From positions 1 to 25,437 of the IMG/VR virus record IMGVR_UViG_3300015202_000044: 25,437 bases of DNA. The stretch is one strand, 5' to 3'. Shown one piece after another: positions 1 through 6,612 of this stretch (its first letter is position 1; every line of letters starts with the position of its first letter). A program made the translations under genes and the position numbers. The stretch is from a virus. Below the pieces are notes generated by a model. The model did not search any database, was not told the origin of the DNA, and saw only the letters and a list, made by a program, of their open reading frames with translations.

Positions 1-29
1 AGGATACCTACAAGGAGACGCGCAAGTGA
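1..29 (+). CDS. 3' end of an upstream gene (partial)
   Basis: Reading frame 3 runs from the window edge to a TGA at 27-29 and encodes a charged tail ending in DTYKETRK. The stop overlaps the GTG start of the next gene as GTGA. The same 4-base overlap joins the following genes, which is why I read this as the tail of a real gene. Only eight codons are visible, so nothing can be said about function. Confidence 0.4.
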
Positions 30-442
30 TCACCATCCACCTCCCCAACCTCCGCCTCAAAAACCCCCTCAACAATTCGCAGGGGATGACCCGCGGCGGC
101 AACATCGCGCGCAGTCGGGAGCGGAAGAAGATCCGGGTGACGGTGCGCGACGCCGTGTTCTGGGAGATCGTTGCCAGTGAGCGCAAGATCTCGCCGCGGC
201 CGCCGACGATGGCCTTGGCGCGCGGCGAAGGCGTCACCGTGCAGCTGACGCGCATATCGTCCGGTACACTCGACGCGTGGGATGGCCTTCCGGCGAGCCT
301 CAAGCCGGTGATTGATGGCATTGCAGACGCCTTCGCGCTGCCGGACAATGACGCTCGCTTCACCTGGCTCCCGCCGAAGCAGCAAAAATCCAAGCCGGGG
401 ATCTACGGCGTACGAATCGAGATTGAGACGAGGACGTCATGA
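26..442 (+). CDS. RusA-like Holliday junction resolvase family protein
   Basis: A 138-residue protein, close to the usual size of RusA-type endonucleases, which cut branched DNA during phage recombination and packaging. The C-terminal half carries the family pattern: a short acidic element (LDAWDGL, about residues 81-87), then a helix with LKPVIDGIADAF, then an acidic turn (PDNDARF) and a final strand pair (YGVRIEIE). In this family the Asp residues in the first and third elements coordinate metal. The N-terminal part is basic. The GTG start has a good ribosome site (AAGGAGA, 12-18) and overlaps the preceding stop. The 3' end overlaps the next gene as ATGA. It could be a catalytically altered relative, since the first acidic motif is shorter than the classical one. 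Confidence 0.55.
   Translation: MITIHLPNLRLKNPLNNSQGMTRGGNIARSRERKKIRVTVRDAVFWEIVASERKISPRPPTMALARGEGVTVQLTRISSGTLDAWDGLPASLKPVIDGIADAFALPDNDARFTWLPPKQQKSKPGIYGVRIEIETRTS
421..442 (+). repeat. junction repeat copy 1 (GATTGAGACGAGGACG)
   Basis: The 16-base sequence GATTGAGACGAGGACG at 421-436 ends one gene, supplies the purine-rich ribosome site for the next, and leads to the ATGA at 439-442. The same 16 bases recur at 642-657. Confidence 0.8.
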
Positions 443-663
443 ACCTATGGACCGAAGAGCAGGTCGAGAACCTACGCCGCTACCAGGCGTGTGAGTACGT
501 GCATCCGTTCACGTCGGCGGACGGCGGCAACCTAATCCCAACGAGCGAAGGCTGGGTCGAGGTTGAGGGTGGTCGCGTTGTTCAGGATTGGGCGCACGGT
601 GCGATGCTGGACGGGTCGATGCTGGAGACGGTCATGTCTCAGATTGAGACGAGGACGACATGA
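439..663 (+). CDS. small phage protein with HPFT...QDWAH signature
   Basis: A 74-residue protein whose start overlaps the previous stop as ATGA. It has the layout of a small family I recognise from phage early and late-early regions: an N-terminal helix (EEQVENLRRYQAC), the motif HPFT at about residues 22-25, a GW dipeptide, and QDWAH near residues 49-53. Typical relatives as I recall them carry two CxxC pairs in the two loops and look like a zinc ribbon; here those loops read SADGG and VEVEGG, so the metal ligands are gone. Its last codons (QIETRTT) nearly repeat the end of the upstream gene (IEIETRTS) because the DNA junction is duplicated. The molecular role is unknown. Confidence 0.65.
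   Translation: MNLWTEEQVENLRRYQACEYVHPFTSADGGNLIPTSEGWVEVEGGRVVQDWAHGAMLDGSMLETVMSQIETRTT
642..663 (+). repeat. junction repeat copy 2 (GATTGAGACGAGGACG)
   Basis: Identical 16 bases at 642-657 precede the ATGA at 660-663 and end the second gene with IETRT, as in copy 1. The duplicated junction suggests that a stop/start coupling element was copied along with insertion of a small gene. Confidence 0.8.
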
Positions 664-734
664 GCAAATTCCAGGTAGGTGATCGCGTCGCGCGGCTTCG
701 TGAGAGCGTTCGGCGGATGGGAGGGAAGGCGTGA
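660..734 (+). CDS. 24-residue ORF (FQVGDRV), possible remnant or coupling peptide
   Basis: The ATG at 660 overlaps the previous stop as ATGA, and its TGA (732-734) overlaps the next GTG start as GTGA. The product begins MSKFQVGDRVARL. FxVGDxV is the opening strand of many small SH3/KOW-like barrels, but only 24 codons remain, so this may be the start of a truncated gene or a leader whose translation brings ribosomes to the next start. The tight double overlap supports translation; an independent function is doubtful. Confidence 0.4.
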   Translation: MSKFQVGDRVARLRESVRRMGGKA

Positions 735-940
735 GCGACCTCATCAAAGCGCTGATGATTTTTCTGAAGTATCGGAACCCGGATTACCCAACACATTGCG
801 AGCACGACGTTCTGCAAATCATGGGCATTACCAAAGACGAGGTGTCCGCCGAAGACGCGGCCACACTTGAAGAACTCGGTTTTTTCTGGAGCCAAGAGGA
901 CGGCGGCGCATGGATCTCTTTTCGTTTCGGGTCGGCATGA
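731..940 (+). CDS. small conserved-looking acidic phage protein (CEHD...FRFGSA)
   Basis: A 69-residue protein from a GTG start coupled to the previous stop (GTGA). It opens with a helix (LIKALMIFLKY), then NPDYPTHCEHDVL, a helical middle rich in acidic residues, and ends SFRFGSA. I associate this arrangement with small uncharacterised actinophage and proteobacterial phage proteins, but I cannot name a function. The Cys-x-His pair in THCEHD might bind metal, although no partner cysteines are present. The end overlaps the following gene, again as ATGA if the downstream start is taken at 937. Confidence 0.6.
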   Translation: MSDLIKALMIFLKYRNPDYPTHCEHDVLQIMGITKDEVSAEDAATLEELGFFWSQEDGGAWISFRFGSA

Positions 941-1230
941 CCGGCAAGCCCTGGCTACCTGAGCACAATCACGACGACATCCGCGAGGAACTCACCGAGG
1001 CTGGCCACACCGAGGAATGGGTCGCGTTCTTCTGCGCCGCCCCCGCGATGGCGCGCGCGCTTTGCAGGCTTGAATACGGAACGCTCAAGGAATTCGACAA
1101 CCATCCGTCGTGCCCGTGGTGCGAGACCTTTGAGGGCGAAGGACATGATCCGGACTGCGAGATCGACTCTTCGTTAGCCGCCGCCGGGATCGACGCCGCT
1201 GCTCGCGAAGAAGTGCGGAGCAGGAAATGA
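937..1230 (+). CDS. small protein with CPWC...HDPDC metal-binding candidate
   Basis: I choose ATG 937, which overlaps the preceding TGA as ATGA in line with every other junction here; an in-frame ATG at 910 would add nine residues and overlap the neighbour by 31 bases. The 97-residue protein begins MTGKPWLPEHN and carries SCPWC followed some ten residues later by HDPDC, a spacing (CxxC...HxxxC) suited to one zinc ion. An Ala-rich helix containing four acidic residues follows. Small proteins of this kind are frequent in phage accessory operons; the function is unknown. The stop overlaps the next ATG. Confidence 0.6.
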   Translation: MTGKPWLPEHNHDDIREELTEAGHTEEWVAFFCAAPAMARALCRLEYGTLKEFDNHPSCPWCETFEGEGHDPDCEIDSSLAAAGIDAAAREEVRSRK

Positions 1231-1397
1231 TCGACCACTTCACCTGCGAAGAGTGCGGCGAGAGCGTCGACCCTAAGGGCACGCCGCATCAGTGTCCAGG
1301 AAGCGACAGCGATCGCATCTACGATCTTGAAAGACGCGTCGCGGAACTGGAAGAGTTTGTCGCGGAGCTGATCAAGGCTTGCGAGGTGAAAAATTGA
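1227..1397 (+). CDS. 56-residue zinc-ribbon plus coiled-coil protein
   Basis: The ATG at 1227 overlaps the preceding TGA as ATGA. The product has two parts. Residues 7-23 form a knuckle (CEEC, then HQC after ten residues) able to hold one metal ion. Residues 30-52 form an amphipathic helix with heptad spacing (IYDLERRVAELEEFVAELI) that should dimerise. Such short zinc/coiled-coil proteins are often regulators or adaptor subunits, but nothing in the sequence identifies a partner. Its TGA overlaps a TTG start of the next gene as TTGA. Confidence 0.6.
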   Translation: MIDHFTCEECGESVDPKGTPHQCPGSDSDRIYDLERRVAELEEFVAELIKACEVKN

Positions 1398-1555
1398 AAT
1401 CCCGCCCCTACGGCAAGCACCCGCCGCAACCCCGACCCTACGGATTCAACATGCGCCTCAGTGCCGAGGAATTCGATAAGCTTGAGGAGCGCGCCGCCGA
1501 GGAAGGCCTAACCCTCAGCGCGTGGCTGCGTCGGCAAATCGTAAAGACACACTAG
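1394..1555 (+). CDS. ribbon-helix-helix DNA-binding protein
   Basis: It reads from TTG 1394 (overlapping the preceding stop as TTGA) to TAG 1553-1555, 53 residues. A basic, Pro-rich arm (KSRPYGKHPPQPRPYG) is followed by a compact RHH domain: a short strand (FNMRLS) that would contact the major groove, helix A (AEEFDKLEERAAEEG) and helix B (TLSAWLRRQIV). This is the CopG/Arc/relaxosome-accessory fold, which binds palindromic operators as a dimer. An in-frame ATG at 1451 would leave only the RHH core. It lies directly upstream of a gap containing two inverted repeats, so autoregulation or control of the next gene is plausible but inferred. Confidence 0.7.
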   Translation: MKSRPYGKHPPQPRPYGFNMRLSAEEFDKLEERAAEEGLTLSAWLRRQIVKTH

Positions 1556-1594
1556 ACACTCGCTACGGCTCACGTACAACGAAAGCCCAAGCGC

Positions 1595-1631
1595 CAACCC
1601 GGCGTGATCTCGGGTTGCGAGCCGGTCTCGC
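1595..1631 (+). promoter_or_regulatory. two adjacent inverted repeats upstream of the 1644 gene
   Basis: CAACCCG (1595-1601) pairs with CGGGTTG (1611-1617) across nine bases, and GCGAG (1617-1621) pairs with CTCGC (1627-1631) across five. Both lie just upstream of a strong ribosome site (GAGGAGG, 1633-1639). No T-tract follows, so this is not an intrinsic terminator. They could be an operator for the neighbouring ribbon-helix-helix protein or an mRNA leader structure. Confidence 0.35.
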
Positions 1632-1643
1632 CGAGGAGGTCTC

Positions 1644-2351
1644 ATGTTAATACAGGCTGCGCGTGAGCTGTTCCTGGTGCCAATACCAACGCAGCAGCGT
1701 CTCGGCTCGGATCAATTCTCCAGCACCGACGTCGACGAGCTGACGTGGCGCTTCAATTCCGCCGAGGCGGACTTTGGCGTGCGGTCCACGCAGTCGGGCA
1801 TCGAGGCGACGCTGAACCGCCTGGCCATCGGTGAGGGCGCGGCGAAGGAAGAGCGTCGCGATCAATGCGAGCGCGGAGCAATGCGCCGCGAACTCGAAGC
1901 GATGGCGACGTTGTCGCGGGCCGCGATCGACCTTCGGCTCGACGACCAAACCATGTGCATCAGCGACGATTCGGGCGGTGGCGTGCTCGACCCGCTCGGC
2001 GAGGACATCGGACAGGTCGCGCGGCTGATGGCGAAGTGGCGACGGGTCGAGAAGCGGCTACATGCGATCGACTACCGGCACTACCAAGTACTTTACGCCG
2101 TTTACGGCCCCGCGCGCGGCGATGCGCAGACCAACACGCTGCTACGAAAGAAGTTTGCGAATCTCTTTGAGATCGTCGTGGTGTTCGTGGCCGCGGCCAG
2201 CGAGAGCGGCAACCTCGTCGAAGCGCGCGGAGCTGCATTGCGCAAGGCAAACGCTGACGAGAGCTTCGTCACGATGCAAAAAAAGCAGGCTGAAAAGCTG
2301 CTGAAAGAAGCGCAGGACGTTTACGGCAAGGCGAAGATTGCGTGGACCTGA
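1644..2351 (+). CDS. unknown 235-residue protein, possible late regulator
   Basis: The ATG has one of the best ribosome sites in the window (GAGGAGG, 1633-1639). The protein is mostly helical and charged, with no signal peptide or membrane segment. A central stretch (about residues 128-155) reads as a conserved helix pair with WRRVEKRL and YQVLYAVYGP, reminiscent of the region before the DNA-binding helix in phage late activators and sigma-region-4-like proteins, which also usually sit just before the terminase genes. The C-terminus is a lysine/glutamate-rich helix. That resemblance is weak, and I make no firm assignment. The end overlaps the next gene by 10 bases. Confidence 0.6.
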   Translation: MLIQAARELFLVPIPTQQRLGSDQFSSTDVDELTWRFNSAEADFGVRSTQSGIEATLNRLAIGEGAAKEERRDQCERGAMRRELEAMATLSRAAIDLRLDDQTMCISDDSGGGVLDPLGEDIGQVARLMAKWRRVEKRLHAIDYRHYQVLYAVYGPARGDAQTNTLLRKKFANLFEIVVVFVAAASESGNLVEARGAALRKANADESFVTMQKKQAEKLLKEAQDVYGKAKIAWT

Positions 2352-2620
2352 TCAAGCTCACGGATTACGCGGCCGAAAAGGGCCGCGACCCCGAAGAGAT
2401 CTGGACGGCGCTCTGCGCGGTCATTGAGACCGGACAAGCCCCCCAAGGACTCATCGTCGATCGAAAGAAAAGGGGCGCCGTTCGGTACATCGACCGTGAC
2501 GCCATCCGACTCGTGGACCTCAAGAACGAAGAGTCGCTCGCGGGTCGACTCACGCGTGTCGAGGTCCACATCGTCGACCTGCAAGAGCGTATGCAGAACG
2601 TCGAAGCTCGCGTGGCCTAG
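2342..2620 (+). CDS. small protein with C-terminal coiled coil
   Basis: A 92-residue protein from GTG 2342, overlapping the end of the previous gene by 10 bases. The N-terminal two thirds (DLIKLTDYAAEKGRDPEEIW onward, then VDRKKRGAVRYIDRDAIRLV) looks like a small winged or MerR-like helical fold with a basic wing. Residues 68-91 form a regular heptad helix (LTRVEVHIVDLQERMQNVEARV) suggesting dimerisation. A small DNA-binding or adaptor role is possible; the family is not recognised. Confidence 0.55.
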   Translation: MDLIKLTDYAAEKGRDPEEIWTALCAVIETGQAPQGLIVDRKKRGAVRYIDRDAIRLVDLKNEESLAGRLTRVEVHIVDLQERMQNVEARVA

Positions 2621-2630
2621 TGGAAGTTAG

Positions 2631-2650
2631 GCAATCCAAGGCAATCCAAG
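2631..2650 (+). repeat. tandem decamer GCAATCCAAG x2 before terminase
   Basis: Two perfect head-to-tail copies of GCAATCCAAG occupy 2631-2650. They are flanked by GTTAGG at 2626-2631 and again by GGTTAGG further down (about 2664-2670). The gap 2621-2763 has no other obvious content. Directly repeated short elements next to a small terminase gene can be terminase recognition (pac or cos-adjacent) sites; here that is inference from position only. Confidence 0.6.
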
Positions 2651-2763
2651 GCGCGTTACGCTAGGTTAGGGACTCATCACGCCGAAGCCCTCGGAGCTTG
2701 CCTGCGGGCGATCAGGGCGGCGTGACCCGCAATCTTCCGCCCCGAACATCAAGGGTGGCGAAC

Positions 2764-3228
2764 ATGGCCGCATCCAATCGAAACAACGACAAGAAGCAGC
2801 TCGACGCCAAAGAGTGGCGCGAACGCGCGATTCGGTTACGGCGCCAAGGCTTCACGATTCGCGAGATTGCGTCGAAGGTCGAGCGCTCCGCGTCGGTGGT
2901 CCACGATGCTTTGGACGCTGCTCGCAAAGCCGTTCCAGTCGAAGATGTCGAAGCGCTCCGCGAGCAGCAGGCCGATGAGATTCGGACGCTGAAGCGAAAG
3001 TGGCGGGACGCCGCGCATACGGGCGACAAGGACGCGGCCGATGTCTACCTCAAAGCGTGCGCGCGTGAGGCCAAGCTACTTGGGTTGGATGCGCCGATCA
3101 AAACTGAATTGTCGGGCGAAGTGAAAACGACGACCGCACATGACGAACTTCTCGCTCGCCTCGCTCGCCTCGCTGCCGCCGCAGCAACGGTCCGAGGTGA
3201 TTCGGGGCCTGACGGCACGAGAAGCTGA
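2764..3228 (+). CDS. terS: terminase small subunit (DNA recognition), candidate
   Basis: It lies directly before the large terminase subunit. Starting at ATG 2764 it is 154 residues; an upstream TTG at 2698 would add 22 residues that look non-coding (Gly/Pro/Arg). Residues 21-52 form a helix-turn-helix (IRLRRQGFTIREIASKVE then SASVVHDAL), the module by which small terminases bind viral DNA. A charged helical middle (about 60-105) fits the oligomerisation region. The C-terminus is Ala/Leu/Arg-rich and overlaps the large subunit by 89 bases in another frame. TerS recognises the packaging site and stimulates TerL. A generic phage HTH protein cannot be excluded, but position and size fit. Confidence 0.7.
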   Translation: MAASNRNNDKKQLDAKEWRERAIRLRRQGFTIREIASKVERSASVVHDALDAARKAVPVEDVEALREQQADEIRTLKRKWRDAAHTGDKDAADVYLKACAREAKLLGLDAPIKTELSGEVKTTTAHDELLARLARLAAAAATVRGDSGPDGTRS

Positions 3229-4468
3229 AGAGCTTCTTTATAGCTGGCGCGTTTGGGCTCGGCCCGAGCAGCTAGCGCCTGTTGGAGCCTGGGATGTATG
3301 GCTGATTCTCGCCGGTCGCGGCTTCGGGAAAACGCGAAGCGGCGCCGAGTGGGTCTGCGAACGCGCAAACCTCGGCGCTCTTCACATCTATCTGATCGGC
3401 GCGACGGCGAGCGATGTGCGCGACGTCATGGTGGAGGGCGAGAGCGGAATTATGGCGTGCTCGCCGCCGTGGAACATGCCGCATTACGAGCCTAGCAAGC
3501 GGCGCGTGACGTGGCCGAATGGCTGCCGCGCATCGACCTTCTCTGCTGACGAGCCAAACCGACTCCGCGGGCCTCAGGCCGATACGGCATGGGCCGACGA
3601 GCTTGCCGCCTGGCGCTACCCCGACGCCTGGGACCAGCTCTCCCTCGGCCTTCGCAGCGTCAAGAGCGGACTACTGCCGCAAGCGGTCGTCACGACGACG
3701 CCTAGGCCGACACCGATAATCAAGAGCCTCATTGCCGACCCGACTACGGTCGTCACGCGCGGATCGACGTACGATAACAAGGCGAACCTCGCTGGCGCGT
3801 TTCTTCGGAAGATTGAGCGCAAGTACGAAGGTACCCGCCTCGGACGTCAAGAGCTGTACGCCGAGGTTCTCGACGACAATCCGGGCGCGCTTTGGAAGCG
3901 TAAAAACATCGACGATCTCAGGGTCGTCAAGGCGCCGGAGATGCGCCGCGTCGTCGTCGCAATCGACCCTGCGGTGAGCTCCAACGCCGACAGCGCCGAG
4001 ACCGGCATCATCGTCGCGGGCTTAGGCGTCGACGGTCACGGCTACGTCCTTGCGGACTACAGCCTTTCCGACACGCCAGCGAAGTGGGGCCACGCGGTCA
4101 TCACGGCGTACAACGCACACCGCGCCAATACGATTATTGCTGAGACGAACAACGGCGGTGACCTGGTAGGCGCGAACGTGCTTATGGCAGCGGGCAACGC
4201 TGGCCAGCTTGTGCACTTTCAGAAAGTGCACGCGAGTCGCGGCAAGCAAGTACGCGCGGAGCCTGTTGCCGCAATCTACGAGCAGGGGCGTATCCACCAC
4301 GTTGGCGCATTTGCGCAGCTGGAGGACCAGCTTTGCGATTGGGATCCCGCCGGCGGCGGAGATTCACCCGACCGACTTGATGCGCTGGTTTGGGCGTTTT
4401 TTCATCTGATGGTCGAGCCGCGTGAGGTCAGTCGCCGCATCAACTTTACCAACTTCCCCCACGGATAA
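3140..4468 (+). CDS. terL: terminase large subunit
   Basis: The 442-residue packaging motor. The ATPase domain shows Walker A (GRGFGKTR, about 59-66), Walker B with the catalytic acid (TAWADELA, D153/E154) and a coupling motif (VVTTTPRP, 183-190). The nuclease domain shows RNase H-like acids: D276 in VVAIDPAVS, E335 in IIAETNNGGD, and D411/D414 in SPDRLDALVW. This is the Terminase_6-type layout. Ahead of Walker A the segment YSWRVWARPEQL matches the family's adenine-binding N-terminus. The ATG at 3140 overlaps terS by 89 bases; GTG 3197 in the same frame is an alternative. The enzyme docks on the portal, translocates DNA and cuts concatemers. Confidence 0.95.
   Translation: MTNFSLASLASLPPQQRSEVIRGLTAREAEELLYSWRVWARPEQLAPVGAWDVWLILAGRGFGKTRSGAEWVCERANLGALHIYLIGATASDVRDVMVEGESGIMACSPPWNMPHYEPSKRRVTWPNGCRASTFSADEPNRLRGPQADTAWADELAAWRYPDAWDQLSLGLRSVKSGLLPQAVVTTTPRPTPIIKSLIADPTTVVTRGSTYDNKANLAGAFLRKIERKYEGTRLGRQELYAEVLDDNPGALWKRKNIDDLRVVKAPEMRRVVVAIDPAVSSNADSAETGIIVAGLGVDGHGYVLADYSLSDTPAKWGHAVITAYNAHRANTIIAETNNGGDLVGANVLMAAGNAGQLVHFQKVHASRGKQVRAEPVAAIYEQGRIHHVGAFAQLEDQLCDWDPAGGGDSPDRLDALVWAFFHLMVEPREVSRRINFTNFPHG
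3151..3177 (+). repeat. 9-bp tandem repeat inside the terS/terL overlap
   Basis: CTCGCTCGC occurs twice in tandem (3151-3159, 3160-3168) and a third, diverged copy (CTCGCTGCC) follows. The unit is three codons long, so it is silent to frame in both overlapping genes: it encodes LAR-LAR-LAA in terS and SLA-SLA-SLP in terL. Confidence 0.7.
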
Positions 4469-6139
4469 ATGCCCAGCGTCCTCTACAAAATCCTCGCGCA
4501 GACCCACGCGGACTACACCCCCGCGCTCTGGCAGGAGCTGGACGATCTCTATCGCGGCGGCTACGCCATTCAGGCGCACGCAAAGTCTTACCTGCCGCTG
4601 CTGATGAACGAAGCGGGCCCGCGCCATGACGAGCGCATCCGCAGCTCTGGCTACGTCAACCATCTTGGTCGCATCATCGATGCTTTCGCTTCGGCGCTCT
4701 TCTCTCGCGAGTTGAGCGTCAAGTTACCCGCGGACGCGAGCGACCCATCCACTCCCGGCGTGGCGCCTACGCTACCCGCGCTCTACGCCGCGTTTACGAA
4801 AAACGCTGACCTCAGCTCCACGACATTCGTTGACGTCGAGAAGGCCATTTTTCGCACGGCCATCCTGAAGAAGCGCGCCATCCTCGCGATCGACTTTCCG
4901 AGCGCAGAGGAAATCGCCGCGCTCAATATCGTCAACGCTGCGGGCGAAGAGGCTGCAGGCATTCGCCCCTACGCCTTCGAAGTACAGCCAGAAGAGTTGA
5001 TCAACTGGAAACGCAAGCCGCGCGGCGCGGGCTTCGCGTGGGCCGTGCTCTATCGTCGCCGTCGCGATCAGGACAGCCCTACCGCCCTGCCCTCGGGCAT
5101 CATTCACGAGTGGAAGGTCTGGACGCTCAACGACGCGGGTTACGCGCACTGGGACCTGTACAAATCCCCCGAGCCGGAGAACGGCCAATTCGATCAAGAC
5201 TTCCCGATTCCTTGGGATAGTGGCGACGACACGAGCTTTATCGATATTCCGCTAATTGAGTTCGACCTGCCCGAAGGCTTATGGGTCGGAAACAAGATTG
5301 GATTGCTCTGCAAAGAGCACTATCAGCGACGAAGCGCGCTGGTTGCCGCCGAGAACAAAAGCCTAGTCGCCATTCCCGTGCTCAAGCGCGGGCCCGAGCT
5401 CGAGGCGGGCGGCGCGATTCCGAGCGACATCCAGCAGAATCCGAACCGCGGTGCACGTCCGGTTGCTCAATTCAATTCGGTCGGCTGGCTCGAAATCGGT
5501 TCCGGCGACGACTTGGTTTTTGCTGAGCCTGAGGGCAAGGCGTATGCGCTGGTTGATAGCCAGCTAAAAGATCTAAAAGACGAAATCTACCGTATCGTCG
5601 ATCAGCTGGCTGCAAGTGCAGACAACTCTTCTTCTTCGATGCGCCGAAGTGGCGAATCGAAAAAGCAAGACCGCTCGAGCGAATCTATTGTGCTTGGCGA
5701 ATTTGGCGTTCGCGTTCGCGCGCATGCCGTCAAGGTATTTACGGCTATCAGCTCCGCACGCAACGAAAACGTGGTCTGGGTCCCTTACGGTCTGGACGAT
5801 TACGATCAAGAGAGCCGCGCCGATATCCTCCAAGAAGCGATCAACGCGAGCAACGTGAGCATTCCCAGCGCGACGTTCTCCAAGATGTACAAGACGAAAT
5901 TGGCGACGGCGCTGGTGAGGATGCCGCCCGAGACGCAAGACGTCGTGCGGCAAGAGATTGAGGACGGCGTAGACGACGAGCTGGCGCAGAAGAAGGCGCT
6001 GCAAGATGCCGTCGCGGAAGCTGCGCAGAATCCGCCGACGACCGGCGAGAACGATCTGCCGAACAAAGGCGCGCCGTCGGCGCAAGCAGGTGCGAGCAAG
6101 AGCAAGGGCGGCAAACCCGCACCGAAAGGCGCGAAATAA
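4469..6139 (+). CDS. portal protein (DUF4055/SPP1-like)
   Basis: The ATG follows the terL stop without a gap. At 556 residues it has the length of phage portals, which form the dodecameric ring at the capsid vertex through which DNA passes. Features agree with DUF4055-type portals: an N-terminal segment with YLPLL followed by a helix around GYVNHLGRIIDAFASALFSR, a wing region with AILAIDFPS and RPYAFEVQPEELINWK, a core strand region (GARPVAQFNSVGWLEIGSG), and a long clip/stem helix part ending in a crown. The last 40 residues are Pro/Gly/Lys-rich and disordered. The alternative, a head-morphogenesis protein, is unlikely given the neighbours. Confidence 0.85.
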   Translation: MPSVLYKILAQTHADYTPALWQELDDLYRGGYAIQAHAKSYLPLLMNEAGPRHDERIRSSGYVNHLGRIIDAFASALFSRELSVKLPADASDPSTPGVAPTLPALYAAFTKNADLSSTTFVDVEKAIFRTAILKKRAILAIDFPSAEEIAALNIVNAAGEEAAGIRPYAFEVQPEELINWKRKPRGAGFAWAVLYRRRRDQDSPTALPSGIIHEWKVWTLNDAGYAHWDLYKSPEPENGQFDQDFPIPWDSGDDTSFIDIPLIEFDLPEGLWVGNKIGLLCKEHYQRRSALVAAENKSLVAIPVLKRGPELEAGGAIPSDIQQNPNRGARPVAQFNSVGWLEIGSGDDLVFAEPEGKAYALVDSQLKDLKDEIYRIVDQLAASADNSSSSMRRSGESKKQDRSSESIVLGEFGVRVRAHAVKVFTAISSARNENVVWVPYGLDDYDQESRADILQEAINASNVSIPSATFSKMYKTKLATALVRMPPETQDVVRQEIEDGVDDELAQKKALQDAVAEAAQNPPTTGENDLPNKGAPSAQAGASKSKGGKPAPKGAK

Positions 6140-6610
6140 ATGTTCTCACCGTACATCTTCAACGAATCGTCGCCGAACGCGCCGGGCGTTTCCGTCAGCA
6201 CGCAGCCCGTCTTTCAAAGCGCGTTGCCCGCCGGCATTGCCGGACCGCTGGATGACAGCGACTGCATTGTTTTCACCTGCGACCTTGTCGGTGCGACCGG
6301 CGGCACGCTGGATATCTACGTGCAGACGAGCCCCGACGGCGGCGCCAGCTGGTACGACCAGGTGCATCTTCCGCAGCTTGCTGCAGGCGCGCCGGTATCA
6401 AGGGCGGTTGCCAGCGTGTCGCTATTTACCAACAGCCCCACGACCAACGTCGTCGGCAAGGGCCTCGCGCCCGCGCTTGCGGCGAACACGATTATCAACG
6501 GCCCCTACAGCGACCGATGTCGCCTCGTATTCGTCGCGGGATCGGGCACTACTGCAGGCGCCGTCATTCGCGTTATCGCGATGATTCAACGCAGCCATCC
6601 TCGCAACTGA
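6140..6610 (+). CDS. small beta-rich structural protein, decoration candidate
   Basis: Starts immediately after the portal stop. The 156 residues are rich in Gly, Ala, Ser and Val with the strand pair GGTLDIYVQTSPDGGASWYD (about 54-73), a pattern seen in phage capsid-decoration or small structural beta-sandwich proteins. There is no signal peptide. Its position between portal and scaffold suggests a minor head protein. The assignment to decoration is inference; an adaptor role is possible. Confidence 0.65.
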   Translation: MFSPYIFNESSPNAPGVSVSTQPVFQSALPAGIAGPLDDSDCIVFTCDLVGATGGTLDIYVQTSPDGGASWYDQVHLPQLAAGAPVSRAVASVSLFTNSPTTNVVGKGLAPALAANTIINGPYSDRCRLVFVAGSGTTAGAVIRVIAMIQRSHPRN

Positions 6611-6612
6611 GC

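Noticed and set aside
2698-2763. TTG-initiated N-terminal extension of the small terminase
   Set aside because: The 22 added residues are Gly/Pro/Arg-rich and non-domain-like; ATG 2764 gives a normal small-terminase length.
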